A stretch of 64,000 bases of DNA from Daphnia pulex (Eukaryota > Arthropoda > Branchiopoda > Diplostraca > Daphniidae), in contig NC_060026.1 in NCBI RefSeq assembly GCF_021134715.1, positions 15,801,001 through 15,865,000 on the forward strand, read 5' to 3'. This document shows positions 59,178 to 64,000 of this stretch, in pieces; position 1 is the first letter of the stretch, and every line of letters starts with the position of its first letter. The notes beneath the pieces were generated by a model. It worked only from the letters and a program-made list of their open reading frames with translations, was not told the DNA's origin and searched no databases. A program made the position numbers and the translations under genes.

Positions 59178-60563
59178 TCAGTCAACGTTGAGCTTGCGGA
59201 AGGATCCCTCGATTCCGAATAGTTCGTCGGTTGTTTTGGGTCGACCAGGGCGTTTGGCTTCGTCCGACTTCATTTGCGATTGTCCAATCAGGAAATCACG
59301 TCGATCCTCACATTTCTTCTTCCAGTAATCTGTTGTGGTTAGTTCGTTTTCAGTTTAAGTTTCATGTTTTTTAATGATTTACAAAGAATTAAATTTAACT
59401 CACTGGTAAGCTCGGCAAGAGACATGTTATCTCCGCCGTACTCTTTGGGCAGAACGTCCTTGGATATTTCCTTGTAGAGCGACTCCCTGTCCTCCCCATG
59501 CACGCGCAACTATTTTAAAAAGTTCTTTAAACAAAATTTGATAGCTTTCTAAATAATAATTGAAATTACCCTCTGTTTCATCTTGTTATCCTTCATGACG
59601 GTATTGATCAGATTGTTGATCAGATTAAAGATGGATGGCGTGTGGATGTAATTCATACTTTTGGGCCGGAGCGGCGAGGCTTCCTGATTTAAAAGAAAAA
59701 GTAATAAATGTAGTTTTTGATTGCAATTAAATTTTAAAACCAAAATTATGTTTACCTCCCAGCAAGGCATCAGCTTTTTAATCATAGACAGCGGCATTGC
59801 GGTGAAGTGATTCATTCCGTAGTCGGAAAAGTCGAACAGCAAAAGCATTCCGGTGACAAACATTTGCTCGTCCTCGTCACTCATGATGTCCCAGACCATG
59901 AAACTTGCCCTCTGGATGTTCTCAATCTGTTTCCATTTAAGTCAAAACTGATTAATATTTTGTGCAATCTGAAATATTCATTGCTTTTTAAATCCAACCT
60001 TCATTTTAGCCGGATCGAATACTCCGGGTCGAATCAGGACCACCTTACGTCCTAGATGGTCATGTCCCGGTAAAGGAAGAGTCCCTCTATTTTATTAGCA
60101 ATTGAATTATTTGTGTCCTAAAGATAACGAAATTATGTGTCGAAAACTATTACCCATGACTAAGAGCGGCTTGATTTTCAGCTGATAGCGGATCCCATCC
60201 GCTGAAGAATTCCGGTAGAGCACTGCGCAACGTCAAGGTCAGGTCCAGCTTCGTCTTGGTTTTCTCCATACTGTACTTGCATCCGCGTAAATATCTCAAC
60301 AGGAATTTGGCATCTAACAATATGGAGAGTAGAATTTTAACAACTTATAACCTTGGCCCTAATCCCAGTAATCTAATAGGTTGTATAATAACCGTTAATA
60401 CAGTACCTAGGGGCATAGCACGCAAATGGGGTTGTTTCTTGACCCACTCACGAAGAGCCAAAACACTTTCGGCTCGACGGTGCTCATCTTCTCCCAGTTC
60501 TTTCTCGGCCTTTTCAATCATCTCTGGGGATAGGGTCGTTACGTAATCCAATTTTTCCGGCAT
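59178..60563 (-). CDS. CRAL-TRIO domain protein (alpha-tocopherol transfer protein-like), copy B
   Basis: Exons 60407-60563, 60154-60313, 59999-60086, 59756-59926, 59570-59683, 59404-59509, 59178-59329; the joined frame is 315 aa. It shares every intron position and phase with copies A and C; exon 5 has one extra codon (KDNKMKQR against KEKMKQR). The lipid-binding region differs from copy A at [20 protein letters not shown] and [20 protein letters not shown]. Such differences within the ligand pocket region may mean a different ligand. The start follows a 5' noncoding exon (donor at 60696, acceptor TTTTTAG). An upstream in-frame ATG at 60644 lies in that intron and is rejected. Confidence 0.92.
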
Positions 60564-61041
60564 TTTTCGACAAATACTTTCGTTTTCCGTGGATTGAGAG
60601 TCTCTAAAAATAATGTCACACGTTTGTTCAGAATTTACAGTCATACAAACAATTCAACAAGTAACATTAAAATAGGAAACAAAATTGGCTCTTACCTAAA
60701 ATTCACCACCGAAGTCTGAAAGGACTGAAGGCCGAATGAGCCGCTCCACACCGATGCATTGTCCCGTTGTTTCGGTCTTAACTCACTCTTAACTATCGTC
60801 TCAGGCCGATAAGCAGGTGAAACGAGTGCAGTTAACAGTACTAGATAAGGCTTAATTATATAAGAACGGTAAACATAACCGTTGTCCGTTTAGATCAGTG
60901 AGCGACGGCTGTTACCACACAAAGTTTTATTGGACGATTTTGGCAGCATGGCCACATCATTCAACCCCTCGTATTAACCCCAAGACAGACCATTTAAAAT
61001 TTCATTAATTGCCAAATATGTTAAATGCTTTTATATCTTTT
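60564..61041. other. Upstream region of CRAL-TRIO copy B
   Basis: Holds the 5' noncoding exon ending at 60696, the copy B promoter and the copy C 3' flank. A TATATAAG string occurs near 60857, but on the plus strand. Confidence 0.45.
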
Positions 61042-63600
61042 TTAATCGACGTTGAGTTTTCGGAATGATCCTTCGATCCCGAATAATTCGTCCGAGGTTT
61101 TGGGGCGGCCGGGACGTTTGGATTCATCCGACCTCATTTTGGATTGCGCAATAAGGAAATCGCGATTATCCTCGCATTTCTTCTTCCAATAAGCTGTCGT
61201 GAAATGCATGATTAGCGTTTTCGAATAATACAAATGTTTCGATTTAATTAAATTATTAAAACTCACCGGTTAGCTCTGCAATGGACGAATTTTCACCACC
61301 GTAATCTTTGGGCAGGACGTCCTTGGAGATTTCCTTGTAAAGCGATTCCATGTCCTCTCCGTGTACGCGCATCTGTAACGCATGACGTCACAACAGAAAC
61401 ATCAGGTGACGTAACATGTAGGGACAATTGAAAAAGGATTATTTTACCCTCTGTTTCATTTTGTCCTTCATGATGGTGTTCATAAAATTAGTCAGCAAAT
61501 TAAAGATGGATGGCGTGTGGATGTAGTTCATACTTTTAGGACGGATCGGATTGGCATCCTAATGTTAAAATGGTGATTAATGAAAACGTAAGAATGATGC
61601 AAATTCTATCGAGAATATACCTCCCAACAAGGCATTAGCTTTTTGGCCGTCGACAGTGGCATCGCGGTGAAGTGATTCATTCCGAAATTGGACAGATCGA
61701 AAAGGAGAAGCATTCCGGTGATAAACATTTGCTCTTCCTCGGATCCCATAATCTCAAAAACCATAAAACTGGCCCGTTGGACGATCTCGATCTGTTTCGA
61801 TAAATTCGTGTCATATTACCGGCTGTTTAATCAAATGTTTCATGTAATTTTACCTTCGTTTTAGCCGGATCGTATGCAGCAGGGCGGATAAGCACAACCC
61901 TACGCCCTTGGTGATCATATCCAGGTAGAGGGAGAGTACCTCTGTTTGATAAAAAAGAAAAAAAAAGTAATTAATTAATTTTTTTGAAAATGATATATTG
62001 CTGGATTATACCCAAGGCTAAGGGCTTCCTGATTTTCGGGTGACATTGGATCCCATCCACTAAAAAATTCCGGCAAAGCGGAACGCAACGTCAATGTCAG
62101 GTCCATTTTCTTCTTCGCCTTCTCCAAACTGTATTTGCATCCTCGCAAAAATTTCAACAGAAATATGGCGTCTATAACAAGAATTGCACATGCAGTTAAT
62201 TGCCAAGTGAACAGGTAAAAGTGTCCTGTTAGCCAATTTACTTGACTAAGAATTAAGAATAACATGAAATACAATAAAACAGAAAAAAAGGAATAAGAGA
62301 AGTAAAAATTTAAAAATACCCAAAAGCAGTAGTGTACACTGTACAGTAAAGTAAAGAATAAAACAGAGTGAACAAAACCAACCTGCACCCTCTTCATCGA
62401 CGAATAATACTGACAAAGGGTCTCACGCAGTCCCGCCCGGTTTGACCGAAGCTTTGTTGCAATTCCAAAAATGATGAAATTTTTTTTTTTCGAAGATTAA
62501 TAATACAGCAAAATGTATTAAAAATTTTTAAATTTACGGATTCAATTATGAATATTTTTAAAATTCAATGCATCGTGGTTTTCACTTCCCATCCTACTAT
62601 TTTCTCGAACTTTACTCACCCCCCCTCCCCCAGTTTTCAGCCCCACTCCCCCACCGACCCACGTTTTCAAAGAACACGATAAGTAGAATTTATTTATAAT
62701 TGAATCAGAATTATGAAAGTATAGTCATTAAGTTAAAGAATTTAATTTTTAAACATTTGTGGTGTTCATCTTCGAAAAAAAAAATCATTATAGAAATTGC
62801 AACACAGCCCAGGTCTGATCAAGTATCATTCGTCATCAGTATTATTCGTCTACCAGCAGGTTGTGTATTTTTCCATTTTTCCATTTTCGCGGTTTTTTTT
62901 ACTCACTTGGTGATGAACATCGTTCGAAAACTTTTCGCCCATGGGGCCGTTCACATATGACGTCACGGGCCGAGGGGGGGGAGGGGGGTGCACCTTGTAT
63001 GACGAATTGTGACGAGGGGGGGTAGGGGGGGTATTCACAGTGGGACGTCACAAGGCACTACACAAGCGCCACCAAGTGGGATATGTTGGCAACTTCCTAA
63101 ATTTTTTTTAGTTTTTTGGATCGTTAGAGCAAAGCACCTCGTTTGCTTGACCAATTAAGAAAATAATGAACAACATTGTGTTCTGTATTAAAAACTACGG
63201 AAAATACAGAAAATAAAGAATTTTTAGGGGCTCAAACAATTTTTAAAAAGGGAGGGGGGTATCTGACTTTGTGACGTCATATTAGAGGGGGGGTATACCT
63301 ACTGTGATGAATTGTGACAAAGGGGGGAGGGGGGGTGTAAAATCGTCAAAAAGTCCGTGACGTCATATGTGAACGGCCCCCATTTTGAGTAAGTTCTCCG
63401 TTTCATAAATTTACGAGATTTAATTTAAGTAAGTCAAGTGTACCTAAAGGCATCGCCTGTAAATGAGGTTGCTTCTTGGCCCATTCGCGAAGAGCTAAAA
63501 CACTTTGAGTTCGGAGATGTTCATCTTCCCCCAGTTCCTTTTCGGCTCGTTCGAGAATTTCAGGTGATAGGGTCGTCACGTAATCCAATTTTTCAGGCAT
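61042..63600 (-). CDS. CRAL-TRIO domain protein (alpha-tocopherol transfer protein-like), copy C
   Basis: Exons 63444-63600, 62012-62171, 61854-61941, 61621-61791, 61448-61558, 61267-61372, 61042-61193; the joined frame is 314 aa, with the same gene structure as copies A and B. The exception is intron 1, which is 1,272 bases here against 76 and 93 bases, mainly through inserted sequence including a MITE-like element. Distinct residues are [31 protein letters not shown] and [34 protein letters not shown] of the other copies is MGSEEEQ. All motifs are intact, so the gene looks functional. A 5' noncoding exon ends at a donor at 63752. Confidence 0.9.
62943..63380. mobile_element. MITE-like element with 24-base terminal inverted repeats
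   Basis: The ends 62943-62966 and 63357-63380 are exact inverted repeats of 24 bases, beginning GGGGCCGTTCAC. They are flanked by CAT on both sides, a possible 3-base target duplication. The 438-base interior has G-runs and repeated GAATTGTGAC and GTGACGTCA motifs and no coding frame, so it is non-autonomous. It sits in intron 1 of CRAL-TRIO copy C. Confidence 0.85.
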
Positions 63601-64000
63601 TTCAGGTTTTGTTTAGATCTCCCAACACTATATCTGTGAGTTATTTATGAAGAATTAAGTTCGTAAAGTATGGAATAGGACCAATATTTTATTACTTTGA
63701 AGTCGGTGTCTTAGAGTAACAATTTAACAGAATAAAATCTCAATGTCTTACCATGTTATCACAATCCAAGTAAAGCACTAAAAGCTGGTTGGCAAGTGCT
63801 ATGTGTGTCAGTTGTGGCCTTAACTGATGGATCCTTTTAAACTGATAAGAAAGTAGATTGTGCTTGTCCAGATAATATCGAGTGTATTTTGGTAAAACTA
63901 GGAGATACATTGAGCATCAACTTTGCCCATGGCAAACACCAAAACATAAATTAATCAAATATTTGACGAGAGGAAAGTTCACAGAGAAAGAAACCCCTAA
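63601..64000. other. Upstream region of CRAL-TRIO copy C
   Basis: Contains a probable 5' noncoding exon (donor 63752 on the minus strand) and promoter sequence. No other gene seen to the window end. Confidence 0.45.

Overview
The window is arthropod nuclear DNA, most probably from a cladoceran crustacean such as Daphnia. The evidence is many introns of 55-90 bases with GT-AG ends, an insect-type Musashi/Rbp6 gene, a Spätzle-like cystine-knot ligand, and several tandem families that look lineage-specific. No species was identified by search. All exon chains were joined by hand from splice signals and reading phase, and each chain given as a complete gene closes to a whole number of codons.

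Layout. (1) 1-21.4 kb, minus strand: one long gene for the two-RRM RNA-binding protein Rbp6 (Musashi family), with 12 coding exons in large AT-rich, simple-repeat-rich introns. It has at least two plausible alternative C-termini. (2) 23.1-24.3 kb, plus: PEX10, a peroxisomal RING ubiquitin ligase. (3) 25.1-26.2 kb, plus: a Spätzle-like secreted ligand. (4) 27.1-30.2 kb, minus: an SLC12A8-type transporter with a tRNA-Val(CAC) inside one intron. (5) 31.4-34.4 kb, plus: a secreted collagen/threonine-rich/CUB-like chimera. (6) 34.8-37.5 kb, plus: two tandem single-exon METTL24-like methyltransferase genes. (7) 38.6-40.2 kb, minus: a CDC50/TMEM30 flippase subunit with a duplicated C-terminal membrane segment. 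(8) 41.1-55.2 kb, plus: six tandem three-exon genes for an unrecognised family of secreted, dibasic-site-containing precursors. Each has a TATA box and the same intron phases; one decayed copy and one promoter relic lie between them. (9) 57.3-63.6 kb, minus: three tandem CRAL-TRIO (alpha-tocopherol-transfer-like) genes; the third carries a MITE-like element in intron 1.

The genes do not form one pathway; most neighbours are ordinary unrelated eukaryotic genes. The best candidate for something undescribed is the six-gene precursor array. Its shared design (signal peptide, Tyr/Pro-rich head, a Thr/Val beta-rich block with two cysteines ending in a basic site, an acidic spacer, a second basic site, and a C-terminal beta-rich block with two cysteines) suggests proprotein processing into paired extracellular peptides.
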